A stretch of 64,000 nt of DNA from the NCBI GenBank assembly GCA_017307785.1, contig JAFKGI010000013.1, positions 62,001-126,000 of the forward strand. Reading direction: 5' to 3'. This document shows positions 41,325 to 49,683 of the stretch, in pieces. Made by a program: the position numbers and the translations under genes. How positions within the stretch are numbered: the first letter of the stretch is position 1; every line of letters begins with the position of its first letter. The notes under the pieces are model-generated. The model did not search any database and was not told the DNA's origin. It saw nothing but the letters and a program-made list of their open reading frames with translations. The DNA comes from Vulcanimicrobiota bacterium. GTDB lineage: Bacteria > Vulcanimicrobiota > Xenobia > Xenobiales > JADMJV01.

Positions 41325-42806
41325 ATGGTATCTCAGTTGTTCTCAACCACCCTGGTCGGGGTGGAGGCCCAATTCGTTCGCGTGGAAGTAGACCTGGCCT
41401 CGGGCCTGCCCGGTTTTCACATCGTCGGACTGCCGGATGCGGCCGTCGGCGAATCCGTCCATCGAGTGCGCAGCGCATTGCGCAGTATCGGACACCCCAT
41501 TCCTCCCCGGCGTTGCACCGTCAATCTGGCTCCTGGCGATCTGCGTAAAGAAGGGCCTCGATTCGATCTCTCGATCGCACTCGGGCTTCTGGCCGCCAGC
41601 GAAGTTATCGCGCCGGAGCTGGTGCGCGACTCGGTGGTGGTGGGCGAGCTCAGTCTGGATGGAGGGGTGCGTCCCGTGCGAGGCGTACTCAACACGGCGA
41701 TGGCCATGCGGGAACGCGGTCTGCGCCGCCTCTTTCTAGCCTGGGAAAATATGCCGGAAGTGGACTGGTTGGAGGGCCTGGAGCTGTGGCCGCTTGCCTC
41801 GCTGGGCGACATGCTACAGCACGGCGGAGGGCCGCCGATGCTGGAGCGGAGGGAGCGGGAGCCGCGCCCGTCTCCGCTGGAAGTCCCGGAGTTGGGCGCG
41901 GTGCTAGGGCAGGACATCGGCAAGCGCGCGCTCCAGGTGGCGGCTGCCGGTGGGCATCACCTGATCTGGGTGGGCCCTCCGGGTTGTGGCAAGACCATGC
42001 TTTCTCGCTGTCTGCCCGGTTTGCTTCCCGACCTGGAGGAGCAGCAGGCTTTGGAGGTTCTGGCCGTCTCCTCGGCGCTGGGAGTGGCCAGCGATGGACG
42101 GACGCCGCCGTTGGCCGAGCCGCACTGTCAGATCAGTGCGCCGGCCCTGTTGGGCAGTCATCGCCCCGGAGAGTTGTCGCGAGCCCATCAAGGGGTCCTG
42201 TTTCTGGACGAAGTGACCGAGTTTGATCGCGACGGTCTGGAGGGTCTGCGCACCGCTCTGGAGACGGGTTGGATCGAGGTGGGTCGAGTGCGCACGCGGG
42301 TTCGCTACCCGGCCCGCTTTCAGCTGGTGGCCGCCTGCAATCCCTGTCCCTGCGGGTTTGCGGGAGATGACAAGAAAATGTGCAGTTGCCCCGACAGCCG
42401 CCGGCTGCATTACATGAATCGTCTTTCGGGCCCCATTCGCGACCGGGTGGATCTGCAGGTGACCCTCAAGCGACCCGACTTGCGGGCTAGTTGGAAAGGA
42501 AGTGACAAGACCACCAGCGAGCAGGCCCGCGAGCGCGTGCTCAAGGCGCGCCGTCGTCAGCTCCAGCGGGGTTGCCTGAACAGGGACTTACCGCGCAGCT
42601 TCTTTGACGACTCCAAGGTCATCACCATGAAGGCGCTGGATTTTCTGCTCGACCACGGCAACCAGAAGCACCTGAGCATGCGGGCCCTGGAGAAGGTGCT
42701 GCGCGTCTCGCAAACGATTGTCGACCTGGAGGGCAAGCGCGGCATCGACATGGATCAGGTGCAAGAAGCCGTGCACTACCGCTGCTTGGACCAGCAGGGG
42801 TGGTGA
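41325..42806 (+). CDS. comM: YifB/ComM-family AAA+ ATPase
   Basis: 493 residues. N-terminal ChlI-like domain (VDLASGLPGFHIVGLPDAAVGES), Walker A GPPGCGKTML, Walker B GVLFLDEVTEF, and the C-terminal Mg-chelatase-like extension with CPCGF..CSC Cys. ComM is a helicase-like motor that promotes branch migration of incoming DNA in natural transformation; in other bacteria the function is less defined. ATG 41325 is preferred over the earlier in-frame start at 41256 because family members begin MVSQ/ML-like. Next gene, a Uma2 endonuclease, follows closely. Confidence 0.93.
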   Translation: MVSQLFSTTLVGVEAQFVRVEVDLASGLPGFHIVGLPDAAVGESVHRVRSALRSIGHPIPPRRCTVNLAPGDLRKEGPRFDLSIALGLLAASEVIAPELVRDSVVVGELSLDGGVRPVRGVLNTAMAMRERGLRRLFLAWENMPEVDWLEGLELWPLASLGDMLQHGGGPPMLERREREPRPSPLEVPELGAVLGQDIGKRALQVAAAGGHHLIWVGPPGCGKTMLSRCLPGLLPDLEEQQALEVLAVSSALGVASDGRTPPLAEPHCQISAPALLGSHRPGELSRAHQGVLFLDEVTEFDRDGLEGLRTALETGWIEVGRVRTRVRYPARFQLVAACNPCPCGFAGDDKKMCSCPDSRRLHYMNRLSGPIRDRVDLQVTLKRPDLRASWKGSDKTTSEQARERVLKARRRQLQRGCLNRDLPRSFFDDSKVITMKALDFLLDHGNQKHLSMRALEKVLRVSQTIVDLEGKRGIDMDQVQEAVHYRCLDQQGW

Positions 42807-42829
42807 GGAGATGCGGGCAAATAGTGGGA

Positions 42830-43360
42830 ATGAACACGCCGTATCGCTGGACACGCGACGCTTATCATCAGCTCTGGAAGCGCGGAGTGCTGAGCGAGGA
42901 CACCCGGGTCGAGTTGATCGAGGGGGAGATTCTGCAGATGAGCCCCTGGACTAAAGAGCATCTCAACGGAATCATGTTCCCTACGACCGTTCTGGTCCGG
43001 CTATTCGGGGACTCCCATGTGGTGCGAGTCCAGTGTGGCTATGCCATCGAAGACCACTCGGAACCACTGCCTGACTTTGCCCTCTGCCCTCTCGGGGATG
43101 TGCATCGGGCGGACCTGCTGATCGAGGTCAGCCATACCTCGCTGGTGCACGACCGTAAGCGGAAGGCGCCGCTCTACGCCCGGGCGGGAGTGCCGGAATA
43201 CTGGATCGTCAACATCCCGCGCCGGGTTGTGGAGGTGCGAAGGCAGCCCGAGGACGGAAAATACCGACAGCTCCGAATCTATCGTCCGGAGGAGTCGGTG
43301 CGTCCGCTTTTTGCTCCCGAGGTGGAAGTCGGGCTGGAGTCTTTCTTCCTACAGTCGTAG
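42830..43360 (+). CDS. Uma2-family (DUF820) putative restriction endonuclease
   Basis: 176 residues. ELIEGEILQMSP near residue 30, then PLPDFALCP, DLLIEVSHTSLVHDRKRK and AGVPEYWIVNIP are Uma2 marks, with the PD-(D/E)xK catalytic set (Asp, Glu, Lys). Uma2 proteins are nuclease-like and very common in cyanobacteria and related genomes, often of unknown role. It converges on pyrF and overlaps it by 12 bases. I chose the ATG at 42830 over the GTG at 42800, which would overlap comM. Confidence 0.86.
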   Translation: MNTPYRWTRDAYHQLWKRGVLSEDTRVELIEGEILQMSPWTKEHLNGIMFPTTVLVRLFGDSHVVRVQCGYAIEDHSEPLPDFALCPLGDVHRADLLIEVSHTSLVHDRKRKAPLYARAGVPEYWIVNIPRRVVEVRRQPEDGKYRQLRIYRPEESVRPLFAPEVEVGLESFFLQS

Positions 43361-44143
43361 CTGGTCGGCGTAGTGGGCGAAGGCTTTGCGGGCGGCCTCG
43401 AGCGGTGTGAGCTCGGGGTCGTCTTCCTGGGCGTAGAGGATTTTGGACGAGACGTTGACGCGGTGCAGGGCGATCTCCGTCTGGCGCAGCGCGCTCAACA
43501 CTTCGTCGGCTTGACCGCCCTGGCTACCCACTCCCGGAATGAGCAGCGGGCAGTTGGGAGCCAGCCGCGAGCAGGTGAAGGCCAGGTCCGAGGGGCCGGT
43601 GGCTCCCACCACCATGCCGGCGCCAGGAAACCATTGAGGCAGATCGAGCAGTAGCTTTTGCCACAGCTCTTGACCGTCTACCGGCGATTTTTGCAAATCG
43701 CTGTGGCCCGGGTTGGAGGTGCGCACCAAAGCATAAAAGCCGTGCTGGGGGGCGTAGTCGGCAAAAGGCTGGATAGAGTCGCGACCCATCCAGGGGTTGA
43801 CGGTGCAGGCGTCCACTTCCAGGCGTTCAAAGGCGCTTTTGGCATAGGCTTTGCTAGAAGGACCGATGTCGCCGCGTTTGACATCGAGGATGATGGGGAT
43901 CTTGCCGCGCCAGCGACCGCACAGGCGCTCCAGCCAGGCCCAGCCCTCGCAGCCGTAAACCTCGAAATAGGCGGCATTGGGCTTGATGGCGGCGGGTTGC
44001 ACCGTCTCCAGCAAGGCGTTGACGTATTCTTCCCAGGCGGCCAGGGTGAGGGGCAGGCGATCCAGGTCGGGGTCTATGCCCAGACACAGGATGTGTCCGG
44101 CCTTTTGGGCCGACTGGCGGAGGCGGTCCTGGTAGCTGCTCAC
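43349..44143 (-). CDS. pyrF: Orotidine 5'-phosphate decarboxylase, type 2
   Basis: 264 residues, the long (type 2) form. DVKRGDIGPSSKAYA carries the Lys-Asp catalytic pair and phosphate contacts; GIDPDLDRLP and GVGSQGGQ fit too. It turns OMP into UMP, the last step of pyrimidine synthesis. Start GTG 44143 overlaps the pyrE stop as GTGA. Last gene of the pyr operon; its end overlaps the convergent Uma2 gene by 12 bases. Confidence 0.95.
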   Translation of the reverse strand: MSSYQDRLRQSAQKAGHILCLGIDPDLDRLPLTLAAWEEYVNALLETVQPAAIKPNAAYFEVYGCEGWAWLERLCGRWRGKIPIILDVKRGDIGPSSKAYAKSAFERLEVDACTVNPWMGRDSIQPFADYAPQHGFYALVRTSNPGHSDLQKSPVDGQELWQKLLLDLPQWFPGAGMVVGATGPSDLAFTCSRLAPNCPLLIPGVGSQGGQADEVLSALRQTEIALHRVNVSSKILYAQEDDPELTPLEAARKAFAHYADQLRL

Positions 44144-44748
44144 TGCGGCACCGACAGGCCGCGCTGGCGGGCGCGGGCCAACAGTTCTTCTAGCTTGATG
44201 AGGCTGTGCACGGGCACTTTCTGGTCGCGTTCGAAGGCCTCTGCGTAGGTGTCTCCGGCCGGAGTCAGCCCCTGGCGGTCGACGCCCACCAGCACACCGC
44301 TCCAGCTGAGTTCGATGCCCTGGGCCCGGGCGAAGTCGGCCACCTGGGCCATCCCCTCGACCTTGGTCTCGGAGGTGGTGATGACATCGTCGATGAGCAC
44401 CAGCCGGTCGCCGTTGCGCGGCTTCTGGCCCAGCAAGGTGGAGACTTCGCCGTGGGTTTTAGCCTCTTTGCGGAAGCTGAAGTAGCCCATGTCACCGTTC
44501 AGCGATTGGGCCAGCGAAACGGCCAGGGGAATGCCCTTGTAGGCAGGTCCGAAGATCAGGGTGGGAGCAGGGTCGAGCCTGGCCAGGCCGAGGGCGAAGA
44601 AGTGGCCCAGACGAGCCAGCTGACGACCCGTGCAGAGCTCGCCGAAGTTGAGGAAAAAGCTCGACTTCTGGCCGCTTTTGAGGGTGAAGTCGCCTACCTG
44701 GAAGACGCCCTCGTCGAGCAGGAAGTCGGCAAAATCGGGATTATTCAT
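44140..44748 (-). CDS. pyrE: Orotate phosphoribosyltransferase
   Basis: 202 residues. The PRPP loop is RLVLIDDVITTSETK and the flexible catalytic loop contains FRKEAKTHGE; FTLKSGQKSSFFLNFG sits at the start. It joins orotate to PRPP giving OMP, which the next gene decarboxylates. Start overlaps pyrD by 8 bases. Cytosolic, probably a dimer. Confidence 0.96.
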   Translation of the reverse strand: MNNPDFADFLLDEGVFQVGDFTLKSGQKSSFFLNFGELCTGRQLARLGHFFALGLARLDPAPTLIFGPAYKGIPLAVSLAQSLNGDMGYFSFRKEAKTHGEVSTLLGQKPRNGDRLVLIDDVITTSETKVEGMAQVADFARAQGIELSWSGVLVGVDRQGLTPAGDTYAEAFERDQKVPVHSLIKLEELLARARQRGLSVPQ

Positions 44749-45706
44749 AGGCTCCTTTCAGAACGCGGGCGATGTGGCGGGGAAGGCTGGGTCCGGCGTA
44801 GATGAAGCCGGTGTAGAGTTGCACCAGGTCGGCCCCGGCGTGGCGATAGCGCAGGGCGTCGGTGCCGCAGAAGATGCCGCCGGCGCCGATCACGGGCACG
44901 CTCCAGCGGATTTTGCGCAGCACTTCTAAATTGCGCTCCAACAGGGGAACGCCGCTGACTCCGCCCAGGCTGTCCACCTGGCTGAGGGGACCTTCGCGGC
45001 GGGCGGTGGTGTTGGAGAAAACGATGCCGGCCAGTCCCCAGTCCTGGGCATGAGCGGCAATGGCCCGGTAGGTCTCGAGGTCTTCGTCGGGACTGAGTTT
45101 GAGGAAGAGGGGCCGTTGGGGCTTGAGCTCGGCCAGCAGAGCCTGCAGCGTGTCCACCTGAGAAAGGCTGCGCAAACCTTCGGTGTTGGGACTGCTGATG
45201 TTGAGCGAGAAGTAGTCGCAGCAGTGCCAAAGGCCGTCCATGACCGCCTGATAGTCGGCGGCCGCGTTTTCTAAGGGGGTGTCGGCGTTTTTGCCCAGGT
45301 TGACGCCTACGCGAATGCGGCGCGGGCGGGCGCTCTGCAGGCGAGTCTTGATGGCTTCCAGGCCGTCGTTGTTGAAGCCCATGCGATTGCGGATGGCCTT
45401 GTGCTCGGGCAGGCGGAACAGGCGCGGGCGCGGATGGCCGGGCTGGGGGCGCGGAGTAACGGCACCGATCTCGGTGTGACCGAAGCCCAGAGCCTCGGCC
45501 ACGCCCACCCAACGGGCGTTCTTATCGAAACCGGCGGCCAGCCCCACCCGGTTGGGAAATTCGATGCCGGCCACGGTGACCGGGTCGTCGACCTGGGGCA
45601 GGCGGCGCAGCACGGGGGCCAACAAATTGCTGCTTTTCACGGCCCATTCGTGGACCGTTTCCGGATCGGCCTTGAAGAGCAGCGGGCGAAGGAGCTGGTA
45701 GATCAC
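44741..45706 (-). CDS. pyrD: Dihydroorotate dehydrogenase, class 2 (quinone-linked)
   Basis: 321 residues from GTG 45706 (the GTGA overlap with the pyrC stop). The N-terminal amphipathic segment YQLLRPLLFKADPETVHEW and LAAGFDKNARWVG mark class 2, which uses membrane quinone; NISSPNT has the catalytic Ser and GAGGI binds FMN phosphate. The longer open frame upstream is antisense-like and lacks homology. It oxidises dihydroorotate to orotate at the membrane surface. Confidence 0.95.
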   Translation of the reverse strand: MIYQLLRPLLFKADPETVHEWAVKSSNLLAPVLRRLPQVDDPVTVAGIEFPNRVGLAAGFDKNARWVGVAEALGFGHTEIGAVTPRPQPGHPRPRLFRLPEHKAIRNRMGFNNDGLEAIKTRLQSARPRRIRVGVNLGKNADTPLENAAADYQAVMDGLWHCCDYFSLNISSPNTEGLRSLSQVDTLQALLAELKPQRPLFLKLSPDEDLETYRAIAAHAQDWGLAGIVFSNTTARREGPLSQVDSLGGVSGVPLLERNLEVLRKIRWSVPVIGAGGIFCGTDALRYRHAGADLVQLYTGFIYAGPSLPRHIARVLKGAYE

Positions 45707-46938
45707 GTGACTTCCTGACCTTTCTGGAAAAGTCGGCCCGACGCCACGGTGTGAGAAACGCGAGCCGGAAAGGTGACTCCTTCGAAGGGCGACCAGGCGC
45801 ACTTGGTGCGGCAGTCCTCGGCCCGCACGGTCCAGGGCTGATCCCAATCGAGCACGGCCAGGTGGCCGCGGTAGCCGGGCAGCAGGCGCCCGACTTTGCG
45901 ACCGGTGAAAAGGCCGGGCAGGTAGCAGGCGTGGCGGGCCAGGGCTCGGGCCGATAGGCCCTGCTGCATCAGCCAGCTGCCGAAAGCCCCGTAGGTATCC
46001 AGCAGCGGAACTCCCGAGGGGTTCTTGGTGGACTTCTCCTCGATGGTGTGGGGAGCGTGGTCGGTCGAGAGAAAGTGAATGCGTCCTGCCAGGAAGGCTT
46101 CCAGCAGTTTGGCGCGCGAGGCGGAGCTGCGCAGGGGCGGATTCATTTTCAGGAAAGTGTTGCGCTGAGCCACCTGGCGGTTGTCCCAGTCGAAGAAAAG
46201 ATGATGGGGCGTGGCCTCCCAGACCACTCCGGGTAAACCGGCGTCGTCGGGCCAGAACTCCTGGGCGGCGGCTTCCAGTTCGGGCAGACTGTCGGTCTGC
46301 GAGAGGTGGGCCACGTGCACGCGGAAACCGTGTTTGCGAGCCAGGCGCAGAGCGGTGGTGACGGCCAATCGCTCGGCTTCTTCGGGGCGGGTCTGCTCGT
46401 GGCTGGGCTGGTCGGCCAGTTGGCGCAGCATTTCCGGATCTTCACAGTGGAGAGTGATGCGGCAGTCGCGGTAGTGCCGGACGGTTTCTTCCAGGTCTTC
46501 GTCTCCGTGGAAAAACAAGTTGCCGATGCTGGGGCCCATGAAGGCTTTGTAGTGGCGGTGTCCGCTGGGCCGGGTGTCCGGGCCCAGGCCGACGTAGAAG
46601 CCGATGTCTACCGGAAGCTCGGCTACGGCCGCTTCTTTACCGGCCAGCATGGCTTTGGTGACGGGCGGTATGGGATTGTTGGGCATGTCCAGCAGGCTGG
46701 TGACGCCGCCGTTGAGAGCGGCGGCGCTGGCGGTGTGGAAGTCTTCTTTGTATTCATCCCCCTGGCGCAGGTGGGTGTGAACGTCCACAAAACCCGGGAA
46801 AACCAGCTGGTTCTCTCCCAGCTTCAGGTCGGGTTTGAGGCCCAGGTCGCCGATGCGGGTGATGTGCCCGTCCACGATTTGAACCTGACCCCAGCGGGGT
46901 CCGAAGTGGGCGTCGACCAGGCGGCCTTCTACGATCAT
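45703..46938 (-). CDS. pyrC: Dihydroorotase
   Basis: 411 residues, amidohydrolase fold. DVHTHLRQGD holds the first metal-binding His pair, HYKAFMGPSIG the carboxylated Lys, then HCEDPEML, HVAHLSQ and STDHAPHT the remaining His and the catalytic Asp. It closes carbamoyl-aspartate to dihydroorotate. The start overlaps pyrI by 4 bases and the stop overlaps pyrD by 4, so the operon is tightly coupled. Confidence 0.96.
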   Translation of the reverse strand: MIVEGRLVDAHFGPRWGQVQIVDGHITRIGDLGLKPDLKLGENQLVFPGFVDVHTHLRQGDEYKEDFHTASAAALNGGVTSLLDMPNNPIPPVTKAMLAGKEAAVAELPVDIGFYVGLGPDTRPSGHRHYKAFMGPSIGNLFFHGDEDLEETVRHYRDCRITLHCEDPEMLRQLADQPSHEQTRPEEAERLAVTTALRLARKHGFRVHVAHLSQTDSLPELEAAAQEFWPDDAGLPGVVWEATPHHLFFDWDNRQVAQRNTFLKMNPPLRSSASRAKLLEAFLAGRIHFLSTDHAPHTIEEKSTKNPSGVPLLDTYGAFGSWLMQQGLSARALARHACYLPGLFTGRKVGRLLPGYRGHLAVLDWDQPWTVRAEDCRTKCAWSPFEGVTFPARVSHTVASGRLFQKGQEVT

Positions 46939-47384
46939 AGTAGCTCCAATTCTTCACTGGTGAAGGGTACGTTGCAGTAGTAGCAGCGCAATTCCAGGGG
47001 CGAGCGGGAAATGGTGTCAAAACGGGTGGGCACGTGTTCGTGGCGGGTGATGCAGCCGGCGTTGGGACAGCGCACCAGACCCACGATGTGGTCCGGAACG
47101 GTGACTTTGTGCTTGGAAGTTCGCTCGGAATTGCGGATCAGGTTGATGGTGGCCTGGGGAGCCACCACCGCCAGCTTGTTCATCTCGGACTCGGAGAGTT
47201 CGCGGTTCTCCACCTTGACGAGGTCCTTGCGACCCATGTCTTTGGAGTCGAGGCCAATGCCCACCGTGACCAGATCCATTCCCTGGCGCAGACCCAGCAG
47301 GTCGAGCACCTTGAGCGAACTCCAGTGGGGGATGTGATCGATGACGGTGCCGTTTTCGATGCGATAGACTTTGTATTCTCTCAT
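46935..47384 (-). CDS. pyrI: Aspartate carbamoyltransferase regulatory subunit
   Basis: 149 residues. The N-terminal nucleotide-binding domain (YRIENGTVIDHIP, LGLRQGMDLVTVGIGLDS) and a C-terminal zinc ribbon with CPNAGC and CYYC that contacts the catalytic subunit. It carries the allosteric CTP/ATP control of PyrB. ATG 47384 overlaps the pyrB stop as ATGA. The presence of PyrI is uneven across bacteria, so it is a useful taxonomic hint. Confidence 0.96.
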   Translation of the reverse strand: MREYKVYRIENGTVIDHIPHWSSLKVLDLLGLRQGMDLVTVGIGLDSKDMGRKDLVKVENRELSESEMNKLAVVAPQATINLIRNSERTSKHKVTVPDHIVGLVRCPNAGCITRHEHVPTRFDTISRSPLELRCYYCNVPFTSEELELL

Positions 47385-48268
47385 TGTAGACCCAACAGTA
47401 AATAGAGTAGCGCTTTGCGCACGGCCACACCGCCAGCCGCTTGCTGGAAGTAATAGGCGTGCGGGGTGGCGTCCACGTCGGGGTGAATTTCGTCCACCCT
47501 TGGCAGGGGGTGGAGAATCTTGAGGTGCGGTCGGGCGTGGTGCAGATGAGCGGCGTTGAGGCGGTAGATGCCCTTGACTTTTTCGTATTCTGCTTCGTCC
47601 GGCAAGCGCTCGCGCTGGATGCGCGTGCAATAAAGGACGTCGACCTGAGGGATGACGTCCTCGAGCCGATGGTGGACCTGGTGGGGTCCATAGCTCTGAG
47701 GTAAGGCCAGCGAGTCGGGGCTGATGCAGTGGATTTGGACGCCGGGGAAGAGGCGGAGGGCATCCACCAGGCTGTGCACGGTGCGACCGTATTTCAGGTC
47801 ACCCATGATACCGATGGAAAGGTTCTCGATGCGCCCCTGAGTGGCCCGAATGGCGTAGAGGTCGAGCAGCGTCTGGGTGGGATGCTGATTCTTGCCGTCG
47901 CCCGCGTTGATGATAGGCACATCGCTGACGTCGGCGGCCCAGCGGGCCGCTCCGTCGCGCGGATGGCGCAGCACGATGGCGTCGCAGTAGGCGGAAAACA
48001 TCTTGATGGTGTCGTGCAGGCTCTCGCCCTTGGCCACCGAGCTGCCTTCTCCACTGGAAAAGCCGGCTTCACTGCCGCCCAGTTGATGGACCGCGGTCAG
48101 GAAGCTGTTGCGCGTGCGCGTACTGGCTTCATAAAATAATAACGCCACCTGTCGATGTTCCAGGTGGCGCCCTCGATGATTCTCGAGCTTGTGAGCCGTA
48201 TCCAAAACCAGTTCGATCTCGGCTCTACTTAAATCGCGAATGGAGACCAGACTGCGATTTTTGAGCAT
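47381..48268 (-). CDS. pyrB: Aspartate carbamoyltransferase catalytic subunit
   Basis: 295 residues. Carbamoyl-phosphate loop FYEASTRTRNSF, mobile loop SVAKGESLHDT, and the aspartate-site LHPLPRVDEI. It starts the committed step of pyrimidine synthesis. The frame is open to GTG 48274, but I choose ATG 48268: GGAGGT lies just upstream. That ribosome-binding site is inside a hairpin (48269-48300), so control at translation is likely. Forms a dodecamer with PyrI. Confidence 0.96.
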   Translation of the reverse strand: MLKNRSLVSIRDLSRAEIELVLDTAHKLENHRGRHLEHRQVALLFYEASTRTRNSFLTAVHQLGGSEAGFSSGEGSSVAKGESLHDTIKMFSAYCDAIVLRHPRDGAARWAADVSDVPIINAGDGKNQHPTQTLLDLYAIRATQGRIENLSIGIMGDLKYGRTVHSLVDALRLFPGVQIHCISPDSLALPQSYGPHQVHHRLEDVIPQVDVLYCTRIQRERLPDEAEYEKVKGIYRLNAAHLHHARPHLKILHPLPRVDEIHPDVDATPHAYYFQQAAGGVAVRKALLYLLLGLQ

Positions 48269-48300
48269 AGGCACCTCCGACCGGTGTCTGTGGGGTGCCT
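48269..48300 (-). promoter_or_regulatory. pyrB: Hairpin hiding the pyrB ribosome-binding site
   Basis: AGGCACC and GGTGCCT (48294-48300 and 48269-48275) form a perfect 7-bp stem on the minus-strand RNA. The 3' arm contains the end of the Shine-Dalgarno GGAGGT and lies directly before the pyrB ATG. There is no T tract, so it is more likely a translational switch than a terminator. Confidence 0.55.
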
Positions 48301-48320
48301 TGGCTAGAATCCTGCCGCGA

Positions 48321-48419
48321 TCACTCGTAGTTCTTTTTGGACTTCTTCTCTTTCTTCAACTTGGGATCGGCTTTGGGCTTCTTGACTTCCTTCTTGGCTT
48401 TTTGGCCTTTATCTGCCAT
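48321..48419 (-). CDS. Lys-rich 32-residue peptide upstream of pyrB
   Basis: ATG at 48419, stop TGA at 48321. 14 of 32 residues are Lys (MADKGQKAKKEVKKPKAD.. ending SKKNYE). AAGGAG lies 7 bases upstream, so translation is likely. It is on the same strand as pyrB, ends 52 bases before it, and is too short for most gene callers. It could be a leader peptide for the pyr operon, a small nucleic-acid-binding protein, or both. No family known to me. Confidence 0.6.
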   Translation of the reverse strand: MADKGQKAKKEVKKPKADPKLKKEKKSKKNYE

Positions 48420-48507
48420 GGGGGGCTCCTTCCAGCGGAACGCTTTGGTCCCGATGGTTTCCATGCGGGACAGGGGGTGCCCTTCCATTTAGCGAGAAAG
48501 GTCCGGG

Positions 48508-49275
48508 ATGTGGTGGGTCGTCTGGCTTTGGGTCGCGGTTCCGCAGGTTCCTGCCGGTCCGGCCTTTTATCCGCCCCACGAGAGCATTCTGCTGCAGAGC
48601 TCGGGGCTGGTCCACCTGACCTGGAATCGACCGGGTCGCGTGTTTGTGGTTCGGCTCTGGAAGGGCGACACGCTGGTTTCTCAGGTCACCACCACCGAGC
48701 GTCGCTTTCCCGTGTCGGTGGAGAACGGCGGCTCGTATACCTGGACCGTGCAGACCTCGAGAAGTTCACCCGTAGAGAAGCATTCGTTCTCGGTGGCGGA
48801 CCGGTTCGAGTATCATTCTGACGGTAGGGCCGGGATCTCGACTTCCGGTCGGGGTCTGGCCGGCACCAACGGCGGGCAGTTGACCGTGGAGTTGACTCGC
48901 AACGAGCATGGGATGAACCTTTACATCCAGGAGCGTCAGGAGGCCCGCCATTATCTCTTCTGTGAGCCCGGGTTGAAATTCGCCATTTCGGCGCGCGGGG
49001 GAGACGGCAGCGCGGGAAGCGCGGGTCGGGATTTTTCCGGCCATCCTCAGGGGTATGACGGCGGGGGAGCGGGCTGGGGGGGAAACATTCGCGTGGTGAC
49101 GCGTAGCGCACCCTGGAGGGACTACCTCGACCTGGACGTCCGCGCCGGCAGCCCCGGTCCCGGCGGTGCCGGAGGCTGGTATCGAGACGGTGAGGATCTG
49201 GTGCAGGCCTCGGATGGAGAGCCCGGACGACCAGGACAGGGCGGGAGAGTTGAAACCAAGATCGCCGAACCGTGA
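48508..49275 (+). CDS. Exported Gly-rich protein
   Basis: 255 residues. N-terminal hydrophobic stretch MWWVVWLWVAVPQVPAG is probably a short signal peptide. The middle is beta-rich (VHLTWNRPGRVFVVRLWKGDT); the C-terminus has collagen-like Gly repeats (GGDGSAGSAGRD, SPGPGGAGG, GEPGRPGQGG). No known family. Likely secreted or surface-exposed. Read divergently from the Lys-rich ORF and pyr operon. Confidence 0.7.
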   Translation: MWWVVWLWVAVPQVPAGPAFYPPHESILLQSSGLVHLTWNRPGRVFVVRLWKGDTLVSQVTTTERRFPVSVENGGSYTWTVQTSRSSPVEKHSFSVADRFEYHSDGRAGISTSGRGLAGTNGGQLTVELTRNEHGMNLYIQERQEARHYLFCEPGLKFAISARGGDGSAGSAGRDFSGHPQGYDGGGAGWGGNIRVVTRSAPWRDYLDLDVRAGSPGPGGAGGWYRDGEDLVQASDGEPGRPGQGGRVETKIAEP

Positions 49276-49373
49276 TCCCTGGGTCCTGGGATCGGGGTAA
49301 TCAAAACGCCGAATTGGCGCCGTTTGGGGAACCCTGGCCGGTTGGCCGGGGGTTTCTTTGTGCGGAGGTTCTT

Positions 49374-49682
49374 ATGAGAAAATTAGCATTCTTGTTGCCG
49401 CTGTGCGCGGCTTTCACCCTGATCAGCACCGACGCCGCGCTGGCCAAGCAGCGGAAGAAAGAGCCTTTCTTCCCGAACGTCAACGTGCAGACGCAGAACG
49501 GGAACTCGTTCCTGGGCGTGCCGCTCAATCAGAACAATCAGACCTACTCGCTCAACAAGCGCGGGGTCCAGTACAAGACCAATCAGGGCGACTGGTTCAG
49601 TCGAAATTCGCAGACCATCGGCGTGAAGCGCGACGGCCAGATCAATATCAATCAGAAGTCCAACAACGGCTGGCCCTTTTAA
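49374..49682 (+). CDS. Small exported Asn-rich protein
   Basis: 102 residues. Signal peptide MRKLAFLLPLCAAFTLISTDAALA, cleaved before KQRKKEP. The mature part is Asn/Gln-rich (QTQNGNSFLG, NQNNQTYSLNKRG, NINQKSNNGWPF) and might be amyloid-like. GGAGG lies just upstream of the ATG at 49374; the longer open frame from 49272 is not supported. Its stop is next to the convergent TesA-like gene. Confidence 0.78.
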   Translation: MRKLAFLLPLCAAFTLISTDAALAKQRKKEPFFPNVNVQTQNGNSFLGVPLNQNNQTYSLNKRGVQYKTNQGDWFSRNSQTIGVKRDGQININQKSNNGWPF

Positions 49683-49683
49683 G

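Noticed and set aside
45707..45847. Longer pyrD start
   Set aside because: The first 47 residues do not resemble PyrD and overlap pyrC coding sequence; the GTGA junction is the better start.
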